Source: Nonomuraea roseoviolacea subsp. carminata
GTDB lineage: Bacteria; Actinomycetota; Actinomycetes; Streptosporangiales; Streptosporangiaceae
Length of the DNA: 64,000 nucleotides
Direction of reading: 5' to 3'
Assembly: GCF_024172185.1 (NCBI RefSeq)
Contig: NZ_JAMZEC010000001.1
Coordinates: 8,593,001 to 8,657,000 of the forward strand
The position numbers were made by a program, and so were the translations under genes. Under the pieces are notes generated by a model. That model saw nothing but the letters and a program-made list of their open reading frames with translations, made no database searches and had not been told where the DNA came from. How positions within the stretch are numbered: position 1 is the stretch's first letter; every line of letters begins with the position of its first letter. Below are positions 34,921 to 43,762 of this stretch, in pieces.

Positions 34921-36152
34921 GCGACGTCGAGGAGGCGATCACCCGGGCCCACCACGACGAGTGGGCGCGGGTGGTGGCCGCGCTGACCAGGCGCTTCGGC
35001 GACCTCGGCATCGCCGAGGAGGCCGCGGCCGAGGCGTTCGCGACCGCCGTCGAGCGCTGGCGGGCCGACGGCGTACCGCCCAACCCGGGCGCGTGGCTGA
35101 CCACCACCGCCAACCGCAAGGCCATCGACCGGATCCGGCGCGAGAACAAGCGCGACGACAAGCACAAGGAGGCTCAGATGCTGCTCGACGACACCCCGCC
35201 CGAGCCGCTGGGCGCCATCGACGACGACCGGCTCCGGCTGATCTTCACCTGCTGTCACCCGGCGCTGGCGGTGGAAGCGCGCGTGGCGCTGACGCTGCGC
35301 ATGGTCGGCGGCCTGACCGTGCCCGAGATCGCCCGTGCCTTCCTCGTGCAGGCGACCACCATGGAGCAGCGCATCACCCGCGCCAAGGCCAAGATCAAGG
35401 CGGCTCGCATCCCCTATCGGATGCCCTCCGCCGACGATCTGCCGGCCCGCGTCTCCGGCGTCCTGGCCGTCCTGTACCTCATCTTCAACGAGGGCTACCT
35501 GGCCAGCGGCCCCGGCACCGATCCCGTACGACACGACCTGACCGCCGAGGCGATCCGGCTCACCCGCCTGATCCGCGCGCTCCTGCCGCGGAGCGGCGAG
35601 GTGGCCGGCCTGCTGGCGCTGATGCTGCTCATCGAGGCCCGCCGCCCCGCCCGCGTCTCGACCGGCGGCGAACTGGTCCCGCTGGCCGAGCAGGACCGCG
35701 GCGCCTGGGACGCGGAGCTGATCGCCGAAGGCCACCGGCTGGTGCGCGAACGCCTGGCCGCTGCCGCCGCCGGGGTGGCTCCGGGCCGCTACCAGATCCT
35801 CGCCGCGATCAACGCGGTGCACACCTCCGCCCGCGACATCCGCGACACCGACTGGTCGCAGATCCTCGCCCTGTACGACCGGCTCGCCCGCCTCGACCCC
35901 TCGCCGATCATCGCCCTCAACCGGGCCATCGCCGTGGCCGAGCTCGACGGGCCGGAGGTGGCGCTGGCCATCGTCGACCGCCTGGCCGAGGCGTTGGCCG
36001 GCTATCACGCCTACCACGCCACCCGCGCCGACCTGCTGCGCCGGCTGGGCCGCGGTCATGAGGCGCGCGCGGCCTACGACCGGGCCATCGAGCTGGCCGG
36101 CAACACCGGCGAGATCGCCTACCTCACCCGCCGCCGCGCCCAGCTGCGGTAG
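34917..36152 (+). CDS. ECF42-type sigma factor with TPR-like C-terminal extension
   Basis: A 411-residue sigma factor. Region 2: VVAALTRRFGDLGIAEEAAAEAFATAVERW and GAWLTTTANRKAIDRIRR; region 4: RVALTLRMVGGLTVPEIARAFLVQATTMEQRITRAK. The long C-terminus (GVLAVLYLIFNEGYLASGPG...ALLPRSGEVAGLLALMLL...YDRLARLDPSPIIALNRAIAVAE...GRGHEARAAYDRAIELAGN) is the DUF6596/TPR-like extension that defines ECF42 and replaces an anti-sigma factor. Coupled to the DGPF gene by a four-base overlap. A role in stress or antibiotic response is typical of the group but not shown here. Confidence 0.92.
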   Translation: MSDVEEAITRAHHDEWARVVAALTRRFGDLGIAEEAAAEAFATAVERWRADGVPPNPGAWLTTTANRKAIDRIRRENKRDDKHKEAQMLLDDTPPEPLGAIDDDRLRLIFTCCHPALAVEARVALTLRMVGGLTVPEIARAFLVQATTMEQRITRAKAKIKAARIPYRMPSADDLPARVSGVLAVLYLIFNEGYLASGPGTDPVRHDLTAEAIRLTRLIRALLPRSGEVAGLLALMLLIEARRPARVSTGGELVPLAEQDRGAWDAELIAEGHRLVRERLAAAAAGVAPGRYQILAAINAVHTSARDIRDTDWSQILALYDRLARLDPSPIIALNRAIAVAELDGPEVALAIVDRLAEALAGYHAYHATRADLLRRLGRGHEARAAYDRAIELAGNTGEIAYLTRRRAQLR

Positions 36153-36606
36153 CGTCCGCGTCGTGGCCGCCCAGGAGGGGCGCCCTCGGCAGCCGCCGTG
36201 AGCGGTGAGGTGGCCGACCGGAGCGGTGAGCTCACCGCCGTCGCGGCCGAGGCGCCTCATCCGTACACGCCGAGGATCGCAATCCCCGGGACATTCACCG
36301 GTCGCCCCGGAGTGGCGCCGCCCTGGCATGGGGTGTTAGCGTCGCCGGCGTCCGGTTGATCACCTCCCGGACTGTCCGCGTCCTAGCGATTCATCGGGAG
36401 CCTCGAGAACAAACGAACACCATGAAGAACCTTGATCGATGACCCGCGACCGGGTGGATCAGGGTTGAGAGGGCCGCGTAGGCCGGTTTCGCGTCAGGTT
36501 CATGCCTGACCAATCCATCTCCATCGCCCGTTCCGGGCCGATGTTCTTCGTCCGTTCGTTTGCGGGCCCCCTCCCGGGGCCTGCCTCCCTGATCGCAAGG
36601 ATCTTC
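36153..36606. other. Intergenic region before the MFS gene
   Basis: About 450 bp with no gene that I can support. The last 100 bp must hold the MFS promoter; ATG 36502 is in frame with the transporter but gives an unlikely N-terminal extension. Confidence 0.4.
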
Positions 36607-37956
36607 GTGACCTCCCGTTCCTCCATGCGCGCCGAAGCCGTTCCGGCCGGCGCGACCAGCGTCGTAGCCCTCCTGATGGCAGTGGTCTTCCTGTCCCTGC
36701 TCGACTCGCAGATCGTCGCCACCGCGCTGCCCCGCATCGTCGCCGACCTCGGCGGCCTGAACCAGTTCGCCTGGGTCACCACCGGCTACCTCATCGCCGG
36801 CAGCGCCGCCGTCCCCGTCTACGGCAAACTCGGCGACCTGTACGGCCGCAAGCGCGTCTTCCTCGTCTCGATCCTGGTCTTCCTGGCCGGCTCGGCCGCC
36901 TGCGGCCTGGCTCACACCATGACCCAGCTGATCGCCTTCCGGGTCGTCCAGGGCATCGGCAGCGGCGGCCTGTTCATCTCGGTCCTGTCCATCCTCGGCG
37001 AGATGTTCACCCCCCAGCAGGGCGCCCGCTACTACGGCTGGTTCTCCCTGACCTTCGGCGCCGCGTCCCTGACCGGACCCACCCTCGGCGGCCTGCTCAC
37101 CGACCTGGCCGGCTGGCGCTCGATCTTCCTGGTCAACCTGCCCCTCGGCGCACTCGTCGTGGCCGTCATCTCGATCCGGCTGCACCTGCCCGCCCAGCGC
37201 AGGCGGGCCCGCATCGACCACCTCGGCGTCATCCTCCTGGTCGCCGCGATCGTCGCGGTGAACCTGCTCACCACCTGGGCCGGCAGCGCCTATCCCTGGA
37301 CCTCCCCGGTCATCCTCGGCCTGGCCGCCGCCTGCCTGCTCCTGCCGGTGCTGTTCGTCCTCGCCCAGCGCCGCGCCGCCGACCCGATCATCCCCTTGCG
37401 CCTGTTCGGCAACCGGACGTTCTCCATCGTCGTGGCGGTCGGCTTCGTCGCCGGGTTCCTCGGCCTGGGCATCGTCAACTACCTGGTGCTCTGGCTGCAG
37501 GCCGTCCTGTCCCTCGGCGTCCAGGCCTCCGGCTACCTGCTCACCGCGATGATGCTCGGCGTCGTGCTCACCTCCTACGCCTCCACCAAGCTGATCGCCC
37601 GCACCGGCTCCTACCGCCGCCATCCCAGCGCCAGCATGGTCCTGTTCGCGCTGACCGGACTGCTGTGCGCGGTCGTCGACGCCGGGCCGGTGCTCGCGAC
37701 CGTCTTCCTGCTGCTGTTCGGCATCGCCGGCGGGCTCAACTCCCAGGCCCTGAGCCTGGCCGCCCGCAACGCCGCCGGCCGTGACGACATCGGCGCCGTC
37801 CAGGGCACCGCCACCATGGCCCGGCAGATGGGCACCGCGCTGGGCACCTCCTTCTTCGCCGCGCTCGTGACCGGCAAGCTCCCGGCCCGGCCTGGCCCGC
37901 CGCCTACGCCGACGCGCTGCACCTGGTCTTCGTCGCCGTCATCCCGATCGCGCTGA
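36607..37956 (+). CDS. MFS drug transporter (EmrB/QacA type), last helix lost by frameshift
   Basis: A 14-helix-type proton antiporter: SVVALLMAVVFLSLLDSQIVATALPRI (motif D1), GKLGDLYGRKRVFLVS (motif A), LIAFRVVQGIGSGGLF (motif B region), LTGPTLGGLLTDLAGWRSIFLVNLPLG (motif C). GTG 36607 has AAGGA six bases upstream. The frame ends PPPTPTRCTWSSS at 37956, but the neighbouring frame continues naturally from about 37885 as AAYADALHLVFVAVIPIALIGLALSLFLPDTK and stops at 38009. One base lost or gained in GGCCCGGCCTGGCC breaks the final helix. It may be a sequencing error. The NmrA-like gene follows at 38030. Confidence 0.82.
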   Translation: MTSRSSMRAEAVPAGATSVVALLMAVVFLSLLDSQIVATALPRIVADLGGLNQFAWVTTGYLIAGSAAVPVYGKLGDLYGRKRVFLVSILVFLAGSAACGLAHTMTQLIAFRVVQGIGSGGLFISVLSILGEMFTPQQGARYYGWFSLTFGAASLTGPTLGGLLTDLAGWRSIFLVNLPLGALVVAVISIRLHLPAQRRRARIDHLGVILLVAAIVAVNLLTTWAGSAYPWTSPVILGLAAACLLLPVLFVLAQRRAADPIIPLRLFGNRTFSIVVAVGFVAGFLGLGIVNYLVLWLQAVLSLGVQASGYLLTAMMLGVVLTSYASTKLIARTGSYRRHPSASMVLFALTGLLCAVVDAGPVLATVFLLLFGIAGGLNSQALSLAARNAAGRDDIGAVQGTATMARQMGTALGTSFFAALVTGKLPARPGPPPTPTRCTWSSSPSSRSR

Positions 37957-38029
37957 TCGGGCTGGCCCTGTCCCTGTTCCTCCCCGACACCAAGCTCTCC
38001 CGTTCCTGAACCCCGAGAAGGGACCTCTC

Positions 38030-38878
38030 ATGTTCCTCATCACCGGTGCCACCGGCACTGTCGGCTCCGAACTCCTCGCCCTGCTCGCCGACCGGAACGT
38101 CCCCGTCCGGGCCATGACCCGCCATCCCGCCAAGGCCGAGTTCCCCGCCGGCGTCGAGGTCGCCACCGGCGACTTCGACCGACCGGACAGTCTCGCCGCC
38201 GCCCTCGACGGTGTCGACAAGGTCTTCGTCCTGCCGCCCGGTTACGGCCCCGAGGGCCCCGTCCAGGAACGCAACCTGGTCGCCGCGGCGGTCAGGGCCG
38301 GGGTCTCCCATCTGGTCAAGCTGTCCACCAGCGGCGTCACCTTCGACGCCACCGACCCCATCAGCACCGGCCACCGGCTCGGCGAACAGGTCATCAAGGA
38401 CTCCGGCCTGACGTGGACGATGCTGCGCCCCGGCACCTTCATGGCCTACCTGTACGGCTACGCCCGGACCATCGCCGGCGAGCACGCCATGTATGTCACC
38501 GAAGGCGACCCCGTGTCCGCGATGATCCATCCCCGCGACATCGCCGCCGTCGCCGCGCACGTCCTCACCACGCCCGGCCACGACGGTCAGGCCTACACCC
38601 TCACCGGTGGCCAGGCCTACTCACCGCGTGACCAGGCCGACATCATCGGCCAGGTCCTCGGCCGGCCGATCAGGCTCATCGAACGCACGCCGGCCGAGAC
38701 CCAGGCGGAATTCGACCGCCTCGGCTGGTCGGGCCCTCGTCTGGAGGCGCTGCTGGAGCTCAAGCGCCAATCGACCGACTGGGACCGGAAGATCTTCGAC
38801 ACCGTCGAAAGGCTCACCGGCAAGCCACCGCTGACCCTCCACGACTGGGTCCGCGAGAACATCCACATCTTCCAGTGA
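38030..38878 (+). CDS. NmrA-like NAD(P)-binding protein
   Basis: A 282-residue atypical SDR. The N-terminal Rossmann motif is MFLITGATGTVGSELL; RAMTRHPAKAEFP, DKVFVLPPGYGPEG and HLVKLSTSGV follow; the C-terminal part has MIHPRDIAAVAAHVLTTPGHDGQAYTLTGGQAYS. The family includes NmrA regulators and quinone or azo reductases; without a Tyr-x-x-x-Lys pair it is more likely a sensor or reductase of unknown substrate. GAAGGGA precedes ATG 38030. It starts 21 bp after the true end of the MFS gene, so they form an operon. Confidence 0.85.
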   Translation: MFLITGATGTVGSELLALLADRNVPVRAMTRHPAKAEFPAGVEVATGDFDRPDSLAAALDGVDKVFVLPPGYGPEGPVQERNLVAAAVRAGVSHLVKLSTSGVTFDATDPISTGHRLGEQVIKDSGLTWTMLRPGTFMAYLYGYARTIAGEHAMYVTEGDPVSAMIHPRDIAAVAAHVLTTPGHDGQAYTLTGGQAYSPRDQADIIGQVLGRPIRLIERTPAETQAEFDRLGWSGPRLEALLELKRQSTDWDRKIFDTVERLTGKPPLTLHDWVRENIHIFQ

Positions 38879-39179
38879 CGGACGCGGCCCGGACGCGGGC
38901 CGTGCTGCCGGCGATCCTCCGCGCCCTTCGGAGCTGGTCCGTGCGCGCGTCCAACTCGATGAGCAGGCATCTCGTCCAGCCGGACCGCACCGGCGTCGCC
39001 CGGCGCACCGCCGGCGAGAGAGGGTGGCGTGGCCGCTGGGGACAGCGCCTTGGTCCTGCGCGGCCCTCCGGCCGGCCACGCGCGGTGACGCGCCGGCCGG
39101 GAGGAGCCGCCGGCCGGCCGCGCCCGCGTCGTCCAGCGCTCCCGGCCCGGCGAACAACAGGGCGACACGTGATCGGCTG

Positions 39180-39669
39180 AGGAGCCGGCTCTGGACGCGG
39201 AGGGTGCTCGGGGACGGTTCGCCAAGGGAGGGGGCGCGCGACGGATCATGGTCGGCCGGGCGGGGGAGCTGCCGCCGGTTGTTGCGCACCGACGGCCCGT
39301 ACATGCTCCGTGACGTCTTCCCCGAGGCGTTGCGCGGCGCGCCGGCCCCCCGGGATCCGGCCGTGTGGGAGGCCAGCCGCCTGGCCACCGGCCGCCCCTG
39401 GTCGCGCGCCGCGGGGACGGGGCTCGGATCCCTGGCCCGCGCGCTGGTCCGGGAGGTGCTGGGCTGGGTCGACCGGCACGGTGACACGGTGGTCGCGTTC
39501 TCCACGCGTGGACCTGGAGCGCGGCCTGAACGCCATGGGCGTGGCCACCCGGCGCTTCGGCGACGGCGGGGCGACGCGGCTGGGCGGGCTGGTGTGCTCC
39601 GCGTACGCCATGCCGGCTGCGGCCTTCTCGCGCGACGCTCACCCTGGACGGCAGTACGTGGGGGAGTGA
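39180..39669 (+). pseudogene. Remnant resembling a LuxI-type autoinducer synthase
   Basis: One frame reads RRLLRTDGPYMLRDVFPEALRG...PRDPAVWEASRLAT...LARALVREVLGWVDRHGDTVVAFSTR; a shift near 39515 leads to VDLERGLNAMGVATRRFGDGGATRLGG and a stop at 39669. The order R-LL-x-T-x-GPYML-x-DVFPE, a P-x-x-x-x-VWE-x-SR segment and a later helix plus strand is that of acyl-homoserine-lactone synthases and related GNAT-fold proteins. The N-terminal segment with the conserved Arg/Trp/Phe is not recognisable. The 300 bp before it (38879-39179) contain nothing I can identify. Confidence 0.4.
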
Positions 39670-39671
39670 CC

Positions 39672-40247
39672 TCAGCTCGGCGAGGACGTGCCGGGGAAGA
39701 GCCGGATCACCGAACGGGCCAGGGCCTCGGGGTCCTCGCGGGCGGCCTCGGGGAGGGAGCCGCTCAGCCACAGGCAGGCGAAGCCGTGGACCAGCGACCA
39801 GGCGGCGATCGTGGTGAGGCGCTCCTGCGCCGGGGCGGGAGACAGCCTGCCGGAACTGGTGAGGAGCACCCGGGCCGCGCGCTCGCGCGCCGTCGTCAGG
39901 CCGGGATCGTCCATGCGGTACAGCTCCGGCCGGAACATCACCTCGAAGTAGGGCCGGTGGCCGACGGCGAAGCGGACGTAGGCGACCCCGACCTCCAGGG
40001 CGTCGTCACCCGCCCGCTCAAGGGCGTCGGCGAACATCCCGAAGCCCTCGGCGGCCACGGCGGTCAGCAGCCCCGTCTTGTCGCCGAAGTGGTGGGCGGG
40101 GGCGGCGTGCGAGACACCCGCCCGCCGGGCCAGCTCGCGCAGGCTCCAGCCGGCGGGGCCCGACTCGGCGATGGCCTCCAGGGCGGCGTCGAGGACGGCG
40201 CGCCGCAGGTTGCCGTGGTGGTAGCCGTTCTGCTTGATCGGTCTCAC
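39672..40247 (-). CDS. TetR-family regulator
   Basis: A 191-residue repressor with HTH GYHHGNLRRAVLDAALEAIAESGPAGWSLRELARRAGVSHAAPAHHFGDKTGLLTAVAAEGFGMF and a helical ligand domain (VRFAVGHRPYFEVMFRPELYR), the WHG/TetR_C_33 type. GTG 40247 directly follows GGAGG, which is unusually tight. It diverges from the DoxX-like gene at 40367, its probable target. Confidence 0.88.
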   Translation of the reverse strand: MRPIKQNGYHHGNLRRAVLDAALEAIAESGPAGWSLRELARRAGVSHAAPAHHFGDKTGLLTAVAAEGFGMFADALERAGDDALEVGVAYVRFAVGHRPYFEVMFRPELYRMDDPGLTTARERAARVLLTSSGRLSPAPAQERLTTIAAWSLVHGFACLWLSGSLPEAAREDPEALARSVIRLFPGTSSPS

Positions 40248-40285
40248 CTCCGCGCTCTCATGATCACGACCACCCTATCTTGACA

Positions 40286-40314
40286 TTGACAAAATCGCGA
40301 GTGTGCCGCAATCT
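40286..40314 (+). promoter_or_regulatory. Candidate sigma-70-like promoter of the DoxX-like gene
   Basis: TTGACATTGACA (40280-40291) offers a perfect -35 hexamer at 40286-40291; CAATCT at 40309-40314, 17 bp later, is a weak -10. It lies in the TetR/DoxX divergent gap. Confidence 0.35.
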
Positions 40315-40366
40315 TTCCAGTGACTAGATTTTTCCCCTGGCAAGACCGGCAAGATTGGAGAAGGGG

Positions 40367-40807
40367 ATGGCTCCGCTCATCGCCCTCATCGGTGGCTTCG
40401 TCGTCCTGCGCGTGCTCGGCGTGGCCGGCATCGAGGTCCTCGACGGCTGGCAGCCCGCACTGCGGGGCGCCCTCGCGCTGATGTTCGTCACCACCGGCGT
40501 CCCGCACTTCCTGCCCTCGTGGCGCCGCGACTTCATCGCGATGATCCCCCCGGCGTTCCCGCATCCCGCGTTGCTGGTCACCCTGACCGGGGTGCTGGAA
40601 CTGGCCGGCGCCGCCGGGCTGCTCATCCCGCCCCTGGCGCCGCTGGCCGCGGGCGGGCTCGCGCTGCTCATGGCCGCCATGTTCCCGGCCAACGTCTCAG
40701 CCGCCCGCCGTGGCCTCACCCTGGGCGGCAAGCCCGTGACCCCGCTGCCCGTCCGCACCGCCCTGCAGGTGCTGTTCATCGCCGCCGCCGTCGCCGCGGC
40801 AGTCTAG
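40367..40807 (+). CDS. DoxX-like membrane protein
   Basis: A 146-residue four-helix membrane protein: LIALIGGFVVLRVLGV, RGALALMFVTTGVPHFLP, a long middle with MIPPAFPHPALLVTLTGVLELAGAAGLLIPPLAPLA, and a last helix VLFIAAAVAAAV. The P-x-x-x-V-x-x-TG-x-x-EL-x-GA pattern is typical of DoxX. ATG 40367 has GGAG at 40357; TTG 40355 is an alternative. Probably repressed by the divergent TetR. DoxX proteins are linked to redox or thiol homeostasis. Confidence 0.85.
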   Translation: MAPLIALIGGFVVLRVLGVAGIEVLDGWQPALRGALALMFVTTGVPHFLPSWRRDFIAMIPPAFPHPALLVTLTGVLELAGAAGLLIPPLAPLAAGGLALLMAAMFPANVSAARRGLTLGGKPVTPLPVRTALQVLFIAAAVAAAV

Positions 40808-40812
40808 GCCGG

Positions 40813-43626
40813 TCACCCGCCGGGAGAGTGACCGGGCTGGAGCCTGGCGAGGGCCGTGCGGGCGCGCTTCTCCTCGCCCCGGTTGTTCAGCTCCACGGCC
40901 AGGTCGAGGGCGGCGGTGTGCAACCGCGCGGCCCAGCCGGCCTCGCCCAGGCTCGCCGCGACCTCGGCCAGGTTGTTGAGCGCCCTGGCCTCGCCCCGCC
41001 GGTAGCCGAAGCGCCGGTACAGCTCCAGCGCCTGCTCGTGATGGTCGTGGGCCTCGGCGAGCCGGCCCAGCCGGGCGCGGGCCACGCCGAGGTTGTCCAG
41101 GGCGTCGGCCTCGCCGCCCCGGCTGCCGATCTCCCTGGACAGCTCCACCGCCTGGTGGTGCAGGTCGGCCGCGCGCGCGTACTGGCCCAGCCGCTCGTGG
41201 ACGACGCCGAGGTGGTCCAGCGTCACGGCCTCGCCGAACCGGTCGCCGATCTCCCGGAACAGGTCGAGGGCGCGCAGGTCGGCCTCCCTGGCGCGTTCGT
41301 GCTCGCCCTCGTCGGTGCGCACCCGGCCCAGGCCGATCAGCGCCCGGGCCTGGCCGCGCGGGTCCTCCGCCGTGCGGCAGGCGGCCAGAGCGCTCTCGAA
41401 GTGTTCACGGGCGACGTCACGGCTGCCCTGCACCTGGTGCACCCAGCCCAGGTCGGTCAGTGCCCGCCCTTCGCCGGTCGCGTCCCCGCGGCTCCGGGCG
41501 GCCCGCAGGGCCTTGCCGTGGAGGGTGAGCGCGTCGTCGTGGTGGGCGTGGTCGTACAGATAGCGGTACAGCGTGGTGGCCAGCAGGCCGGTGTGCGCCG
41601 GATCGCGGTCGGCGGCCAGGACGAGGTTGGCGCGTTCGGCGTCCAGCCACGCCAGCGCCTGCGCGGCGTCATGGAGGGGGACCGGCGGGGGCGCGGATCG
41701 CTCGACGCGCGGCCGCCGGTGGGCGCTGTCGGGGTAGAGCACGTCCATGGCGGCCGACGCCGTAGACAACTGGTGGCCCAGCAGCCGGGTCAACGCCTCC
41801 TGCCCGACCCGCGGCGGGTCCTGCTCGGCCGCGAGCTGCGCGGCGTACCGGCTGAGCAGGTCATGCAGGATGTAGCGGCCGAGGGCGCGCTGCTGGAGCA
41901 TGTGCGCGTCCAGGAGGTCCTCCAGCACGTCCTCGGCGTGCTCGACGGGCAGGTCGGCGAGCGCGGCGGCCGCGTGGGGCCCGATGTCGCGGCCGGGATG
42001 CAGCCCGAGCAGGCGGAAGAGCCGCTGCTGGTCGTCGGTGAGCTGCCGGTACGACAGCGTGAACGCGGCCGCCACGCCGCGTTCGGACCGGGCCAGCTCG
42101 GTGAGCCTGCGGCGCTCCTCGCGCAGGCGTCCGGCGAGGTGGGCGACGCTCCAGTGGGGGCGGTGCCGCAGGCGGGTGGCGGCGATGCGCACGGCCAGCG
42201 GCAGGAACCCGCACAGCAGCAGGACCTCCGCGACCGCCGCGGGCTCGGCGGCGGCGCGCTCGCCCACGATGCCGGTGAAGAGCGCGACGGCGTCGGGCAG
42301 GGGCAGCACGTCCATGGACAGGGTTCGCGCGCCGTCGAGGCCGGTGAGCCGCTGGCGGCTGGTGATGAGCACCAGGCTGTTCGAGGCGCCCGGCAGCAGG
42401 GGAAGGACCTGGGCGGTGTCGGCTGCGTTGTCCAGCACCAGCAGCACGTGGCGGCCGGCCAGCTCGGCCCGCCACAGGGCGGCCCGCTCCGTCATCGACG
42501 CGGGGATGCGCTCGGTCGGCACGCCGAGCTGGCGCAGCAGCGCCTCCAGCGCCTCGGCGGGTTCGAGCGGCCGCTGGCCCTCCGTGTGGGCGTGCAGGTC
42601 GATGAAGAGCCGGCCGTCGGGGTAGCGCTCGGCCAGCCGGTGCGCGGCGTGGACGGCCAGCGCGGTCTTGCCGATGCCCGCCATGCCGTCGATGGCGGAG
42701 ATCGTCACCCCCTGGGAGGCGCCCTCGCACAGCTCCGCGAGCTGGGCGGAGCGGCCGGCGAAGTCGGCGATGTCGTACGGCAGGAACGCCGCCACGGGCC
42801 TGGCAGCGGCGGCGGGCGGCTCAGCCTCGGCGGGCAGGGTCCCGGCCACCGCCCCGAGGGACACGGCCGGCGGGCCGGCCGCCTGGGGGGACACGGCCGG
42901 CTCGCCGCGCAGCACGCTCTCCTCCACGGCCAGGAAGGCGTGGCCCGGATCCAGACCCTGCTCGTCGGCCAGCCTGCGGCGGTAGTCGCGGCCGACGGCC
43001 AGCGCGTCCGCCTGGCGCCCGGCGCGGTGCAGGGCCAGCATGAGCTGCCCTGCCAGCCGTTCCCGCAGGGGATGCACGGCCAGCTCGCCGGACAGCAGGT
43101 CGATGAGCTCGGCGTGCCCTCCGGCGGCGAGCTCCAGCTCCACCAGCCGCTCGACCGCGGCCAGCCGCTGGTCCTCCAGGCGGCCCCTGGCACCGTCGGC
43201 GTAGAAGGCCTGGACGTCGGCGAGGGCGGGCCCGCGCCACAGGGCGAGCGCTTCGCGCAGCGCCTTGACGGCCGTGGCCGGCTCGGACTCCGCCCCGGCC
43301 ACGAGCCCGGCGAACTCCCGCGAGTCGAGCTGCCCGGGCTCCGGAACGATCACGTATCCCGCCGGGCGGGTCTGCACGAGGTGGGCCGCGTCCGCGGCGC
43401 GCAGCGTGCGCCGGATCGCGGTCAACGCGGCGTGCACCTGGGCGCGGGCCGTGTCCGGCGGCGTCGGCCCCCACATCGCGTCGATCAGCCGCTCGACGCT
43501 CAGCACCACACCGGCGTGCAGCAGGAGGTAGCCCAGGAACGCGCGGTGACGCGGGGCCAGGGCGGGAAGCGATCGGTCACCGGCGGACACCTCGACCGGG
43601 CCCAGGATCCGTAACCGCAGGTCCAT
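40813..43626 (-). CDS. AfsR/SARP-type regulator: BTAD, NB-ARC ATPase and TPR domains
   Basis: A 937-residue regulator. Residues 1-95: OmpR-like DNA-binding domain (LRILGPVEVSAGDRSLPALAPRHRAFLGYLLLHAG). About 95-240: BTAD (FAGLVAGAES...LALWRGPALADV...GGHAELIDLLSGELAVHPLRERLAGQLMLALHRAGRQADAL). About 280-600: NB-ARC with P-loop DGMAGIGKTALA, Walker B HVLLVLDNAAD and GFLPLAVRIAA. The last 250 residues are TPRs (for example GRVRTDEGEHERAREADLRALDLFREIGD). Such proteins activate secondary metabolism or local gene sets. It diverges from the decarboxylase/SDR/oxidase operon at 43763, which it may control. Confidence 0.92.
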   Translation of the reverse strand: MDLRLRILGPVEVSAGDRSLPALAPRHRAFLGYLLLHAGVVLSVERLIDAMWGPTPPDTARAQVHAALTAIRRTLRAADAAHLVQTRPAGYVIVPEPGQLDSREFAGLVAGAESEPATAVKALREALALWRGPALADVQAFYADGARGRLEDQRLAAVERLVELELAAGGHAELIDLLSGELAVHPLRERLAGQLMLALHRAGRQADALAVGRDYRRRLADEQGLDPGHAFLAVEESVLRGEPAVSPQAAGPPAVSLGAVAGTLPAEAEPPAAAARPVAAFLPYDIADFAGRSAQLAELCEGASQGVTISAIDGMAGIGKTALAVHAAHRLAERYPDGRLFIDLHAHTEGQRPLEPAEALEALLRQLGVPTERIPASMTERAALWRAELAGRHVLLVLDNAADTAQVLPLLPGASNSLVLITSRQRLTGLDGARTLSMDVLPLPDAVALFTGIVGERAAAEPAAVAEVLLLCGFLPLAVRIAATRLRHRPHWSVAHLAGRLREERRRLTELARSERGVAAAFTLSYRQLTDDQQRLFRLLGLHPGRDIGPHAAAALADLPVEHAEDVLEDLLDAHMLQQRALGRYILHDLLSRYAAQLAAEQDPPRVGQEALTRLLGHQLSTASAAMDVLYPDSAHRRPRVERSAPPPVPLHDAAQALAWLDAERANLVLAADRDPAHTGLLATTLYRYLYDHAHHDDALTLHGKALRAARSRGDATGEGRALTDLGWVHQVQGSRDVAREHFESALAACRTAEDPRGQARALIGLGRVRTDEGEHERAREADLRALDLFREIGDRFGEAVTLDHLGVVHERLGQYARAADLHHQAVELSREIGSRGGEADALDNLGVARARLGRLAEAHDHHEQALELYRRFGYRRGEARALNNLAEVAASLGEAGWAARLHTAALDLAVELNNRGEEKRARTALARLQPGHSPGG

Positions 43627-43762
43627 CCGCGCATCCTACATTCGCCCCTTCTGCCGTAGAGGCCGGCCCCATCGGCGGTGCATCGACATCGCATAGCGAA
43701 CGTATCGACGGCCCTCCCCATGCTGGTCACATCAGCCGATCACCCCTGATGAGGAGGCTCCC

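Noticed and set aside
40519-43614. A 1,031-codon open frame on the plus strand.
   Set aside because: It is antisense to the BTAD regulator, which has clear domains throughout. Long antisense frames are expected at this GC content.
43727-43762. GGTCACA followed after 16 bp by GATG before the first decarboxylase gene, as an ECF41 promoter.
   Set aside because: The -35 part is one base off, but the -10 tetramer does not fit CGTC or the CATC/TGTC variants seen elsewhere, so I do not count it as a promoter of this type.
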